DNA from: Brevibacillus antibioticus
GTDB lineage: Bacteria; Bacillota; Bacilli; Brevibacillales; Brevibacillaceae
Length of the DNA: 64,000 nt
Reading direction: 5' to 3'
Assembly (NCBI RefSeq): GCF_005217615.1
Contig: NZ_SZNK01000001.1
Coordinates: forward strand, 2,437,501 to 2,501,500
Shown here: positions 52,948-61,469 of the stretch, piece by piece
Numbering within the stretch: the first letter of the stretch is position 1
How the letters are laid out: every line of letters starts with the position of its first letter
Notes under the pieces: model-generated
What the model saw: the letters and a program-made list of their open reading frames with translations, nothing else
Told to the model about the DNA's origin: nothing
The model's database searches: none
Program-made: the position numbers and the translations under genes

Positions 52948-53634
52948 GTGATCGAAACAAATCTTACTCCTTTGATGCTTTCCCTTCAAGTAGCTGCGCT
53001 CTCCACCTCCTTTGTATTTGTCCTTGGGATGGTTTCTGCTAGGTGGATGACACAAAAGGATTTTTGGGGGAAGAATGTGCTGGAGTCGTTCTTTTTACTT
53101 CCGCTTGTTCTCCCTCCCACTGTTGTTGGCTTCGGCCTATTACTGCTTTTCGGAAAAAACGGCTTTCTCGGCCAGCTACTGCATGAATGGTTCAATATTA
53201 CCGTCGTCTTTACGCTGACAGGGGCCGTTATTGCCTCGATTGTCGTTTCCTTTCCGTTGATGTATCAGAGTGCAGTCGCTGCCTTCACAGGAGTGGATCG
53301 TCGTTTGGAGAATGCGGCACGCACGATGGGCGCTTCTGAATGGCGATTATTTTGGACCGTTACCTTTCCGTTGGCTTGGCCTGGCCTGTTGGCTGGGTTT
53401 GTTCTTTCTTTTGCCCGTGGTTTAGGGGAGTTTGGTGCTACGCTGATGCTCGCAGGCTACATCCCTGGGAAAACTGATACGATTCCCGTCGCCATTTATT
53501 TTGCTGTTGAGGCTGGTCAAATGGATAAGGCATTGTTTTGGGTCATCATTATTGTTTCCTTGGGTATGGGTACGACTCTCTGGCTGAATTGGTGGAGTCG
53601 TCGCAATGTGCGCAGGTACGCCAATCAAAAGTAA
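52948..53634 (+). CDS. modB: Molybdate ABC transporter permease
   Basis: A 228-residue inner-membrane permease with five hydrophobic segments. The EAA loop that contacts ModC is ENAARTMGASEWRLFWTVTF-like at about residues 130-150. PTVVGFGLLLLFGKNGFLG is typical of ModB. The GTG at 52948 is 8 nt after GGGAGG; an in-frame GTG at 52939 overlaps that site. Confidence 0.93.
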   Translation: MIETNLTPLMLSLQVAALSTSFVFVLGMVSARWMTQKDFWGKNVLESFFLLPLVLPPTVVGFGLLLLFGKNGFLGQLLHEWFNITVVFTLTGAVIASIVVSFPLMYQSAVAAFTGVDRRLENAARTMGASEWRLFWTVTFPLAWPGLLAGFVLSFARGLGEFGATLMLAGYIPGKTDTIPVAIYFAVEAGQMDKALFWVIIIVSLGMGTTLWLNWWSRRNVRRYANQK

Positions 53635-53650
53635 GGCAGGTGAATGGTAA

Positions 53651-54316
53651 TTGCTCTTTGTCCACATACAGAAGCGTTTGCCTGATTTTATCCTGGATGT
53701 CTCCTTTTCGGTGAAAAAGGAAATTGTCGTGCTATTCGGACCATCCGGCTCTGGTAAAACAACGATATTGAACAGTATTGCAGGTCTGGATCATCCTGAT
53801 TCTGGCGTGATCCAATTAAATGAAAACGTCTTTTATCGCGAAGGACAGAAGCCGCTTCCTGTACAAAAACGCAACATCGGGTATTTATTTCAAGATTATG
53901 CGTTGTTCCCTCACTTGACCGTGGAGCAAAATGTTCGATACGGCTTGAAAAAGGGACATGAGCTAAAACTGGCTCCATTATTGTCCACGGTAGGAATCGA
54001 TCATCTGCTGCAAAAATATCCTCACCAGTTATCCGGGGGACAAAAACAACGGGTGGCACTCGTACGTGCACTTGCGACTGAACCAGACATCCTGCTCCTT
54101 GATGAGCCTTTATCAGCGCTGGATGCGGATACGCGCAAACAATGTCAGGATGAGTTGCTTCGCCTTCACGCCATGTGGAACATCCCGTTTCTGTTGGTCA
54201 CCCATGATCGTGAAGAAGCCGAGAAGCTCGCAGATGTTATTTTCCTGATCGATAATGGCACAATCATAGAACGGAAAAATGAAAAAAGCCATTCAGCAAC
54301 GTCCATTTCCCGATAA
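53651..54316 (+). CDS. modC: Molybdate ABC transporter ATP-binding protein
   Basis: A 221-residue ATPase with Walker A GPSGSGKTT, signature LSGGQKQRVALVRALA, Walker B ILLLDEPLSALDAD and the H-loop VTHDREEAE. The C-terminal molybdate-sensing TOBE domain of longer ModC proteins is absent, so regulation must lie elsewhere, probably in the adjacent regulator. The start is a TTG at 53651 with CAGGTGA upstream. The terminator stem overlaps the stop codon. Confidence 0.9.
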   Translation: MLFVHIQKRLPDFILDVSFSVKKEIVVLFGPSGSGKTTILNSIAGLDHPDSGVIQLNENVFYREGQKPLPVQKRNIGYLFQDYALFPHLTVEQNVRYGLKKGHELKLAPLLSTVGIDHLLQKYPHQLSGGQKQRVALVRALATEPDILLLDEPLSALDADTRKQCQDELLRLHAMWNIPFLLVTHDREEAEKLADVIFLIDNGTIIERKNEKSHSATSISR

Positions 54317-54345
54317 TGGGATGGCATTGCTGGATGGCTTTTTAC
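54282..54345. terminator. Bidirectional terminator between modC and pxpA
   Basis: A long hairpin: AAAAGCCAT-x-CAGCAA pairs with TTGCTG-x-ATGGCTTTT, with further pairing toward the loop. It overlaps the end of modC. Confidence 0.85.
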
Positions 54346-55110
54346 CTATCGAGCAGTGATTGGTTCAATTTTCACATCGTTTTGCTTTGCCCATTTATGT
54401 ACTTCGCCAAGGAATTGCAGTACATCATGGCTCTCGTGATGGACACAAAGGGTATCGGCCGCCAAGTCAATGTGCTCGCCATTGACCGTCATTACTCTTT
54501 GTTTTAAAACGAGCTGACGTGTCTGCTCCATGCGTTCTTCCTTGCTGATCAGCACGCTTCCTTCCAACTCACGCGGGGCCAATCGACCATTCGGCAAATA
54601 TGCCCGCTCTGCAAATACTTCCTCTGCCACCTGAAGCCCGTGTTCCAAACCTGCTTCTACAAGCTTGCTACCAGACAATGCATAGAGGATCAGTTCTTCA
54701 TCAATATCCGCAATGGCTTGAACAACCGCTTCGGCGAGCTCCGGGCGTTCAGCCGCTTCGTTATACAACGCGCCATGTAATTTCACATGGTGAAGCTCCC
54801 CGCCAAGTGCTTTTGTAGTCCCTGCCAAGGCTGAAATTTGATACAGCACCAGCTCATACACTTCATTGACAGACAAGTTCATCGAGCGACGTCCGAAGCC
54901 TTGAATATCTGCATAACCGGGATGTGCCCCGATTTTCACATCATGCTTGAGTGCAGCTTCGATTGTTCTGCAAATAATATGGGGATCACCTGCATGCAAT
55001 CCGCAAGCAATATTAACGGAGGTGATCCATTTCATAATCCCCAAATCCTCTGATTGTCGACCTCTGCTGAAGCCCTCTGCCATATCGCAGTTAATATCCA
55101 GATGAATCAT
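54346..55110 (-). CDS. pxpA: 5-oxoprolinase subunit A (LamB/YcsF family)
   Basis: ATP-dependent ring opening of 5-oxoproline needs PxpA with PxpB and PxpC. The 254-residue product has HLDINCDMAEGFSRG, VNIACGLHAGDP, GAHPGYADIQGFGRR and LHHVKLHGALYNEAA, all typical. pxpB/pxpC are not adjacent, so it is an orphan copy here. The ATG at 55110 follows AAAGGTGAG. Confidence 0.92.
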   Translation of the reverse strand: MIHLDINCDMAEGFSRGRQSEDLGIMKWITSVNIACGLHAGDPHIICRTIEAALKHDVKIGAHPGYADIQGFGRRSMNLSVNEVYELVLYQISALAGTTKALGGELHHVKLHGALYNEAAERPELAEAVVQAIADIDEELILYALSGSKLVEAGLEHGLQVAEEVFAERAYLPNGRLAPRELEGSVLISKEERMEQTRQLVLKQRVMTVNGEHIDLAADTLCVHHESHDVLQFLGEVHKWAKQNDVKIEPITAR

Positions 55111-55216
55111 GTATGCTCACCTTTCTTTCGCTAATCTATCCCTTGAAAACGCATTCATACGCGTGGCTTCTCGTTTTCTTCCACTTTAGCATACCATGTA
55201 CGCCAGTTTAACAAAA

Positions 55217-55245
55217 GCAAAAAAGCTGCCGAAAAATGGCAGCTT
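55217..55245 (-). terminator. Terminator after ylbG
   Basis: AAGCTGCC (55223-55230) pairs with GGCAGCTT (55238-55245); a T-run follows on the minus strand. Confidence 0.82.
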
Positions 55246-55253
55246 ATGAACAA

Positions 55254-55598
55254 CTATGTCGAACCAACGGTTGCTTGGCTGCTTTCTTCTGTCTGTAAGG
55301 TCTCTGCTAGTGCCATTACCTGGTTCTTTTCTTGTTTATAATCGTATTCCTTTGCCTTATCCGGTCTGGCATTGTTGTATTCTACCGGGATCTCATGGCG
55401 ATGGGAACGCTCAATTTTCGTTACAAAGTGCAGCTTTTCCATTATGCGAATCGTTTCGTCCAACAAATTGGCATCCACATACATTGAAACGTAATTTAAG
55501 CGCTTGGAGATGTAATGAATGGTGCCAAATTTGCGTAAATTTTTGGCGGCACGCGTGTTTTTCACCCACACGGCGACCCCCAGACGTCGCTCTCTCAT
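55254..55598 (-). CDS. ylbG: YlbG family (DUF2129) protein
   Basis: A 114-residue cytoplasmic protein with the family core MRERRLGVAVWVKNTRAAKN, LRKFGTIHYISKRLNYVSMY and a KIERSHRHEIP-like region at about 70-80. The C-terminal 40 residues are charged and probably disordered. It is near ylbF as in B. subtilis. The function is unknown. Confidence 0.88.
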   Translation of the reverse strand: MRERRLGVAVWVKNTRAAKNLRKFGTIHYISKRLNYVSMYVDANLLDETIRIMEKLHFVTKIERSHRHEIPVEYNNARPDKAKEYDYKQEKNQVMALAETLQTEESSQATVGST

Positions 55599-55672
55599 GT
55601 TTTGCCGTCGGTCTCCTTCCCAATCGTGGTATACTTACTGGTGACAGCTATTATAGAAAGGAATCGTGGTCT

Positions 55673-56002
55673 ATGCTGGCTACGTTTTATCATCAATTCG
55701 AAGAAGCGCTTCACCGCGAAAAAATCGTGACCCATAGCAGTTGGCAAACATATGCAGGCCAGCTCTTTTTCTATGTATACAGTACGCTCCCTGCTCCGCT
55801 CTTAACAAAGCAGCTCATGGAAACAGGAGAGCGTCTGACCACTGATACCAAATTACAGCCAGAATGCATTTACGTGCGTTCTGATGATGTGCAGCATGTG
55901 TATCGCTTCCGCTTTCGCGTACCTGACGAAAAGCAATTTTGCTGTGGCAATCTTTGTGAAGACTGCTTTCTGCTGCGCCAAAATGAATCGGGAACAGCGT
56001 AA
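55673..56002 (+). CDS. Small cysteine-rich protein of unknown function
   Basis: A 109-residue protein. The C-terminal region has a tight cysteine cluster, QFCCGNLCEDCFLL (CC-x3-C-x2-C), suggesting a metal or Fe-S site; the N-terminal part is helical with many aromatic residues. The ATG at 55673 is about 10 nt after AGAAAGGA. Its stop is 1 bp from the convergent ylbF stop. I do not recognise a family. Confidence 0.7.
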   Translation: MLATFYHQFEEALHREKIVTHSSWQTYAGQLFFYVYSTLPAPLLTKQLMETGERLTTDTKLQPECIYVRSDDVQHVYRFRFRVPDEKQFCCGNLCEDCFLLRQNESGTA

Positions 56003-56003
56003 A

Positions 56004-56459
56004 TTACGATGGCTTTTTCACGCTGCAGCCACAGCTCCCGCCTGTCCCACAACCACTGCCCTGCGCCTCTAAAAATGGATTGTTGCTCGGTACTTTGATC
56101 GTTTCCGAGACGGAATGAGCAATGGTTCTACTCACCTGATACAAGAGCTCATCCAGAGCATCCTCTGCTCGCTTGAATGCCTGTACGGAATCCCTCAATT
56201 CAATGTTGCGCTTCAGTTCCCGTACTTCTTTGGATATATGATTGTAATCCGGGTGATACTTCCCGAACCGTTGCACATCTTCGTACTGTTCCTTCTTAGC
56301 CTCGAACACGACGAGCAGACGTTGCACTTCCTCATCTGCTTCCATTTGGCGTTTGGCCTCCAGATACTCCGAGACCTCGCGCGATTGGTTAATCATCGTG
56401 GACAGCTCATGAGACTCCATGATCAAATGCGTCATATCCACTGCTTCCAATGTTTCCAT
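56004..56459 (-). CDS. ylbF: YlbF family regulator with cysteine-rich tail
   Basis: A 151-residue helical protein of the YlbF/YmcA family, which with YaaT forms the Y-complex that promotes mRNA maturation by RNase Y and affects competence and sporulation in B. subtilis. The helical core is at about 15-115 (LEAKRQMEADEEVQRLLVVF). The C-terminus ends GCGTGGSCGCSV, cysteines that in known homologues bind a 4Fe-4S cluster together with the partners. The start follows GGAGGTC-like sequence. Confidence 0.9.
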   Translation of the reverse strand: METLEAVDMTHLIMESHELSTMINQSREVSEYLEAKRQMEADEEVQRLLVVFEAKKEQYEDVQRFGKYHPDYNHISKEVRELKRNIELRDSVQAFKRAEDALDELLYQVSRTIAHSVSETIKVPSNNPFLEAQGSGCGTGGSCGCSVKKPS

Positions 56460-56531
56460 AAAGCGAGACCTCCTTTCGCCGCAAAGCTTGATAACTTTAC
56501 GTCATTCCTGATTGTATCACGATGCACACCC

Positions 56532-58427
56532 TTAGTACAGATATTCGGGCACGACAATGCGCACTCGCTCGATATTCTCGAGACGGTAACACTGTTTGCC
56601 ACCCTGTCCTGCAATCGTAACCATCCAGTACCCCATTTCCAGGCGTACTTCTGTCGGTAGCCCTCGCAGCTTTTCTTTTCCACTTTGCTGGATCTCGACC
56701 TCCAGCTTCAGTTCTATTGCACGCTTAAACAAATCCCGCATGGATTGTGGATGATACGATTGGAAATGCTTCGTCCACATTTTGGGTAGCGCTGCGATTT
56801 GCTCATTTTGCTCAGGGAATGTGTTTTCTATAGCATAACCGTCCCAAGGTCGTTCGATGAGTAGCAAGCCCTTATTCCCCTCTTGACTGTTTTGGAGTGG
56901 CTGAAGCTCCTTGCTCACACTAGCAACATGCGAAAGCACCTGCGGCTCATAACCGAAGTGTCGTAGTAAAAGAACCAGTTCTTTTTCCTGCGCGACCGGA
57001 ATCAAAAACGAAGTTGGCGATATCACTTGGGTAAGAAATGGACGAAAGTCAGGAATTTCGCGCCATTCCTCCAGAAATCCAGCATGTGCTGTCCGGACGA
57101 GGAAGTACGGCTCCATTTGTATCTGCCTTGCTGTTCTCGCCCATTGGCTCACAACCTCAATCAAGCTCTCGGGCAACGGATGAACACAGGAGGCGCGAAG
57201 CTTTTCGATGACTCGCTCCTCCGTTCCTCCTTGAGCCAAATACGATTGCAACAGTCTTGCTTGCAATTCACCCCGAATCAACTGCCCTTCAAATTGGAGC
57301 TGGCAAAATCGGCTGATCTCCCATACATCCAGCAACGGAACAAGGGGAGGAATGGTAATGGCACCTGTGGGATCTACAAACCAGCCTTCCTCCGCCGACA
57401 ATCGCGGCAAGCTGCTCCAACGCCAAAAAATCCCTCCCTCCTCGTCCATTCCGAGCTGAATCCATCCCAAGCCCAACAACAAGTGCATCCATTGCTCCAC
57501 AATGAGCTCCTCTGCATTGTCGGGCAAAGCGAATCCTGCTTTTTTTAACATGCGCAATTGCTCCTGGATGGAGCACCACTGCTCGATAGGAACCTGTCTC
57601 ATCAATTGAATGAAAAATTCCCACCAGTCGCCATGCGGCAAAAATTGTTCCATCACGAGTTGGTTCATCTCTTCCCAACGTACGAGTGGCGGTTGATGCA
57701 GCCATTGCTTCGTTTGATTTAGATCGAGTACGAGTTCTCGCTCTTCCCTATGCACCAAGCCCAGTCTGAGCGCAATATCAAGGACAACGGTCAAGGATAA
57801 GCCCTCTCTTTGTTCCTGATCGAGAGGCGGAATGACGATTCCTTTTACATGCTCATCTGTAAACGAGAGCAGCGGTAACATTTTTTGCGACATCCTGCGA
57901 TGAATGCTCCCTTTTTGCGTAATGGGAATATGGTTGTCTCGAATAAACAACAAAAGCCCAAAAAGATCCAGCTGTATCCCTCTGCCTGCTGATATATAAT
58001 AAGGGAGCGTTTTTGAAAGAGAAACAAAAGCCGCAGAGGCTTCCGGCAGCATTTGATTCGTTAATTGTTCTCGAACCTCTTGTGGCATCAAATAGCCGAT
58101 TTCACTCCACATTTTCCGTACAGTCAAGATCAGTCCAAGCCGTCGCAATTTCGTCAAGCCGACTGACAGATGTCTGTGCTCTTTTGCCGTTTCACGTTCC
58201 CACGTTCGTTTGCTAAAAAATCCTCTCGTCGCTTTGGTTACGAAAAGCCGGATAACGGCTCGTTCCAGCTCATCAGCCTGTTCCCATACTTGCCCAATAA
58301 ATACGGGGTCCAATAATCTCGCTGTTAAATCTTGCTCTTCGGCAATCTGATATCGTTTGGTCTGTTCATGTAGAATCGCTTGTCGCGTTGATTCGGACAG
58401 GTATTCCAGCGAATCCTTCACACGCAC
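56532..58427 (-). CDS. Helicase-associated domain protein without helicase motor
   Basis: A 631-residue protein that resembles the N-terminal helicase-associated (Helicase_C_3/XPB-like) region of Firmicutes proteins. I see no Walker A or DEAD motif. The C-terminal segment (about 520-625) contains RELFKRAIELKLEVEIQQSG-like sequence and LPTEVRLEMGYWMVTIAGQGG, the most conserved part. The GTG at 58427 has GAGGTGA at 5 nt; the preceding in-frame GTG overlaps that site. The function is unknown; a DNA-repair-related scaffold is possible. It follows ylbF upstream by 72 bp on the same strand. Confidence 0.7.
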   Translation of the reverse strand: MRVKDSLEYLSESTRQAILHEQTKRYQIAEEQDLTARLLDPVFIGQVWEQADELERAVIRLFVTKATRGFFSKRTWERETAKEHRHLSVGLTKLRRLGLILTVRKMWSEIGYLMPQEVREQLTNQMLPEASAAFVSLSKTLPYYISAGRGIQLDLFGLLLFIRDNHIPITQKGSIHRRMSQKMLPLLSFTDEHVKGIVIPPLDQEQREGLSLTVVLDIALRLGLVHREERELVLDLNQTKQWLHQPPLVRWEEMNQLVMEQFLPHGDWWEFFIQLMRQVPIEQWCSIQEQLRMLKKAGFALPDNAEELIVEQWMHLLLGLGWIQLGMDEEGGIFWRWSSLPRLSAEEGWFVDPTGAITIPPLVPLLDVWEISRFCQLQFEGQLIRGELQARLLQSYLAQGGTEERVIEKLRASCVHPLPESLIEVVSQWARTARQIQMEPYFLVRTAHAGFLEEWREIPDFRPFLTQVISPTSFLIPVAQEKELVLLLRHFGYEPQVLSHVASVSKELQPLQNSQEGNKGLLLIERPWDGYAIENTFPEQNEQIAALPKMWTKHFQSYHPQSMRDLFKRAIELKLEVEIQQSGKEKLRGLPTEVRLEMGYWMVTIAGQGGKQCYRLENIERVRIVVPEYLY

Positions 58428-58488
58428 GCCTGTCACCTCAGTCTATATGATGTTCGATTCATTACTTTTACCAATCGGAGGGATCTTG

Positions 58489-58929
58489 ATGTTGCATGTA
58501 TTTCCTAGTTTACTCTTAACAGCAACCTTGGCCATAACGGGTACACAAATCTTGTCACCTCAACATCCTATCGTATCTGAGCCTGTGGCGAAAGAGGCTG
58601 TACAAGCAGATGTTGCTTATGAGGCCGTTGCTGCTCCATATCCTCCTGCTGTGCAGGAAGCTTTGAAGAAAGTTCGAAAAGATGGCGGACACACCATTGT
58701 TCGTGCTAATGGAAAATCCTATGTAGTCGTAGGTGCAGGACAGCGCCCTACAGGAGGATATCGTTTAGTGGCGGACCAAGTCAAGCGGACTGGCCCTCAT
58801 GGCTATGCCGTACACGTTCGGGTACAAGCGCCCGCTCCAGGTTCGATGAAAACACAAGTCATCAGCTATCCGACTTTGGTGATTTCCCTGCCAGATCAGC
58901 AAGCAAAAGTCAGTGTGCATATGCGCTAG
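58489..58929 (+). CDS. PrcB C-terminal domain-like exported protein
   Basis: A 146-residue protein with a signal-like N-terminus (about residues 1-20). The C-terminal half has the PrcB C-terminal pattern: VVVGAGQRPTGGYRLVADQV, followed by VHVRVQAPAPGSMKTQVISY and PTLVISLP. PrcB was described as an accessory subunit of a secreted protease; here no protease gene is adjacent. The ATG at 58489 has GGAGGG at 6 nt. Confidence 0.75.
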   Translation: MLHVFPSLLLTATLAITGTQILSPQHPIVSEPVAKEAVQADVAYEAVAAPYPPAVQEALKKVRKDGGHTIVRANGKSYVVVGAGQRPTGGYRLVADQVKRTGPHGYAVHVRVQAPAPGSMKTQVISYPTLVISLPDQQAKVSVHMR

Positions 58930-58939
58930 TCTATCCATG

Positions 58940-58992
58940 AAAAAAGCCGACAGTTCGAATGCCACAAGGCGTATCGAAGTCGGCTTTTTTCC
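58940..58992. terminator. Bidirectional terminator between the PrcB-like gene and the His-rich protein gene
   Basis: GCCGAC (58946-58951) pairs with GTCGGC (58979-58984), and an inner TTCGA with TCGAA; A/T runs on both sides. Confidence 0.85.
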
Positions 58993-59018
58993 TTTTCCCA
59001 ATAGTTACCCTTTCCTTA

Positions 59019-59438
59019 TCAGGGCTTTACCTCAATGGAAAAGCTCTCTGCAACACCATACGACTCGTGGTTATTATGGGCCAATTCTACCTTGACCTCA
59101 TGCTTCCCAGCAGGGATATCCTTCATGACATAGCTCGGCTCAAATACTTTGGCGATCTTTTTGCCGTCGAGGTACAAATGAACATGACCTTCCCCGTGCT
59201 TGTTTTCTTTCCCCATGTTTTCGAGGGAAAAAGAGAAGTTCGTAACGGTCAATTTGAGTTGCAAATCATCTTTCTCAAGGGTATGCGTCACAGCGAGTGT
59301 CGGCGCTGCATGATGAGCGTGCGACTCGTCTGCTACCACTTCGGTTTGCGCTTGTTGGTTTGCGTACACAAACCATTCCACACCACCTGCAATGGCAATC
59401 AAGAGAAACAAACGGAAAAGAAATCGTTTGATTTTCAC
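59019..59438 (-). CDS. Membrane-anchored histidine-rich protein
   Basis: A 139-residue protein with one N-terminal hydrophobic anchor (about residues 5-27) and an extracytoplasmic beta-sandwich-like domain. Histidine clusters occur at SHAHHA and GEGHVHLYLDG, and the C-terminus has PAGKHEVKVELAHNNHE. The pattern resembles small CopC/DUF4399-like metal-associated domains; metal binding is inference. The GTG at 59438 has GGGAG at 7 nt. Monocistronic, next to the RNase J gene. Confidence 0.6.
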   Translation of the reverse strand: MKIKRFLFRLFLLIAIAGGVEWFVYANQQAQTEVVADESHAHHAAPTLAVTHTLEKDDLQLKLTVTNFSFSLENMGKENKHGEGHVHLYLDGKKIAKVFEPSYVMKDIPAGKHEVKVELAHNNHESYGVAESFSIEVKP

Positions 59439-59602
59439 CGGGGCTGCTCCCTTCCAAATGAGTCTTACCCCAGTGTGCCCGACTCCTGATTGGTTCATTC
59501 ATCCATTTTTGCATCATGATTCTCCCCTGCTCTCCATACATACTCAGCTTTCCAATAGGCAAAAGTAACCACAAGATACTTTAGGGAGGTCATGGACTGC
59601 GT

Positions 59603-61270
59603 ATGAATACATGGAATGAAACTCTTTCTATTTTTGCTTTAGGAGGAGTATATGAAATTGGCAAAAACATGTACGGGATTCAATGCGGGGATGAAATTGT
59701 CCTCATCGATTGTGGCTCGAAGTTTCCGGATGAGAGTTATTTAGGAATTGATCTGATCATACCGGACATTAGTTATCTGCTAGAAAATCAAGAAAAAGTC
59801 CGAGCCTTGATTGTGACGCATGGTCATGAGGATCACATCGGGGGGATTCCCTATTTTTTGCGACAATTAAACGTCCCTGTTTACGGTACCCGCTTAACAT
59901 TAGGTCTTATCGAATTAAAGCTGAAGGAGCATAATTTGCTTCATAAGTCCACCCTCATCTCCATCGATCGTGACTCTACCATTTCATTTGGCTCGCTCAC
60001 AATCAGCTTTTTTCAGACGAACCATAGCATTCCAGATTGCTTGGGTGTTGTATTTGAAACAAAAGCAGGCGCTATTGTGCATACGGGTGATTTTAAATTT
60101 GATTTAACGCCGGTGCACAAGCAATCCCCCGATTTGCACAGAATGGCTGAAATCGGACAGAAAGGTGTATTGGCCTTGTTGTCGGAGAGTACCAATGCGG
60201 AGCGCCCAGGCTTTACTCCATCAGAAAAAAACGTAGGCGATCGTCTGTTAGAAGCATTCAGTAAGGCTCCGCAGAAAATATTTGTCTCGACGTTCGCTTC
60301 CAATGTATACCGCCTGCAACAAGTCATTGATGCCGTAGAAGCGACGAATCGAAGGCTAGCATTACTGGGCCGAAGTATGGTCAATGTGGTCAAAATCGCA
60401 TCGGAACAAGGCTATTTGCATATCCCAGAAGACATGCTGGTTGAAATCGAGGAAGTGAGCGAGCTCGATCCAGCCCGTGTCGCTATTCTATGTACCGGAA
60501 GTCAAGGTGAACCAATGGCAGCCTTATCTCGGTTGTCGACCTCCGGATATCGGCACGTGAAAGTAGAACGCGGCGATACCGTCATCCTCTCTTCTTCCCC
60601 CATTCCTGGGAACGAACGAAATGTAGCGCGCATCGTCGACAACTTGTTTATCATGGGTGCCAACGTTATATATGGCTCTGGGACAGGCATGCATGTATCC
60701 GGTCATGGCTTCCAGGAAGAGTTGAAGCTCATGCTCACTCTCATGAAACCACAATACTTTATCCCCATTCACGGTGAGTATCGGATGCTCCATCAACATC
60801 GTCTGTTGGCTGAATCCGTCGGTGTTGATTTCGAGTCCATTTTCATTGTAAATAACGGGGATGTCGTGGATATTCAGGATGGTGTGGCTGTGCAGGAAAG
60901 AAAAATCCCTGCCGGAAATACTTTGGTGGATGGTTTAGGAATTGGTGATGTAGGAAATGGAATATTACGGGATCGCAAACATCTTTCGGAAGATGGCATT
61001 CTCGTGATCGTTGTGACACGCAGTAAAACCGACGGCAAGATTTTGTCAGGTCCTGATCTTATTTCTCGTGGATTCATTCATGCCCCGGAATCAGAGGGCC
61101 TGTTGGAAGAAGCGACTCGCATTGCATCAGAGGTGGTCACCAATATGCAGGAAGCGAATGTGAGTCAGTGGAACCGCCTGAAGCAAGGCATCCGGGAGTC
61201 GATTGGGAAATTCGTATATGCCAAAACAAAGCGCAGACCCATGATCCTGCCGATTATTATGGATGTGTGA
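59603..61270 (+). CDS. Ribonuclease J
   Basis: Metallo-beta-lactamase/beta-CASP ribonuclease with 5'-exo and endonuclease activity in mRNA decay and rRNA maturation. The 555-residue product has motif HGHEDHIGG (about residues 74-82), the HTGDFKFDLTP motif, the beta-CASP region, and VSGHGFQEEL plus PQYFIPIHGEYRML. It stands alone, not next to the genes usually flanking rnjA, so it may be the second RNase J; J1 versus J2 cannot be settled here. Confidence 0.9.
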   Translation: MNTWNETLSIFALGGVYEIGKNMYGIQCGDEIVLIDCGSKFPDESYLGIDLIIPDISYLLENQEKVRALIVTHGHEDHIGGIPYFLRQLNVPVYGTRLTLGLIELKLKEHNLLHKSTLISIDRDSTISFGSLTISFFQTNHSIPDCLGVVFETKAGAIVHTGDFKFDLTPVHKQSPDLHRMAEIGQKGVLALLSESTNAERPGFTPSEKNVGDRLLEAFSKAPQKIFVSTFASNVYRLQQVIDAVEATNRRLALLGRSMVNVVKIASEQGYLHIPEDMLVEIEEVSELDPARVAILCTGSQGEPMAALSRLSTSGYRHVKVERGDTVILSSSPIPGNERNVARIVDNLFIMGANVIYGSGTGMHVSGHGFQEELKLMLTLMKPQYFIPIHGEYRMLHQHRLLAESVGVDFESIFIVNNGDVVDIQDGVAVQERKIPAGNTLVDGLGIGDVGNGILRDRKHLSEDGILVIVVTRSKTDGKILSGPDLISRGFIHAPESEGLLEEATRIASEVVTNMQEANVSQWNRLKQGIRESIGKFVYAKTKRRPMILPIIMDV

Positions 61271-61273
61271 GGG

Positions 61274-61301
61274 AAAGCCCTTCTTTTTGGAGGGCTTTTC
61301 T
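61274..61301 (+). terminator. Terminator after RNase J gene
   Basis: AAAGCCCT (61274-61281) pairs with AGGGCTTT (61291-61298), followed by TTC. 3 bp after the stop codon. Confidence 0.75.
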
Positions 61302-61345
61302 AGCATGATGATGACAATCTTGGGGTGATTGGAAATGGTGAAAAT

Positions 61346-61380
61346 GTTTCGTTTTGCCTAACATATAGAAGAAACGAAAC
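61346..61380. repeat. 9-bp perfect inverted repeat
   Basis: GTTTCGTTT (61346-61354) and AAACGAAAC (61372-61380) with a 17-bp AT-rich spacer. It has no neighbour gene in the right orientation for a promoter; function unknown. Confidence 0.5.
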
Positions 61381-61404
61381 GATAAGGTGATACGTACGTT
61401 AAAA

Positions 61405-61449
61405 GGGTTATTTTCCCACGCCCCGTTTACAGAGCGTGGATATTTAACC
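61405..61449 (-). terminator. Hairpin after cotJC, terminator or mobile-element remnant
   Basis: GGGTTA (about 61405-61410) pairs with TAACCC and CCACGC with GCGTGG, with a 5-nt internal loop. On the minus strand TTTTAAC follows, so it can terminate cotJABC. The shape also resembles subterminal hairpins of IS200/IS605-type elements. Confidence 0.55.
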
Positions 61450-61469
61450 CCCGAAATTTTCTTTCCCTC

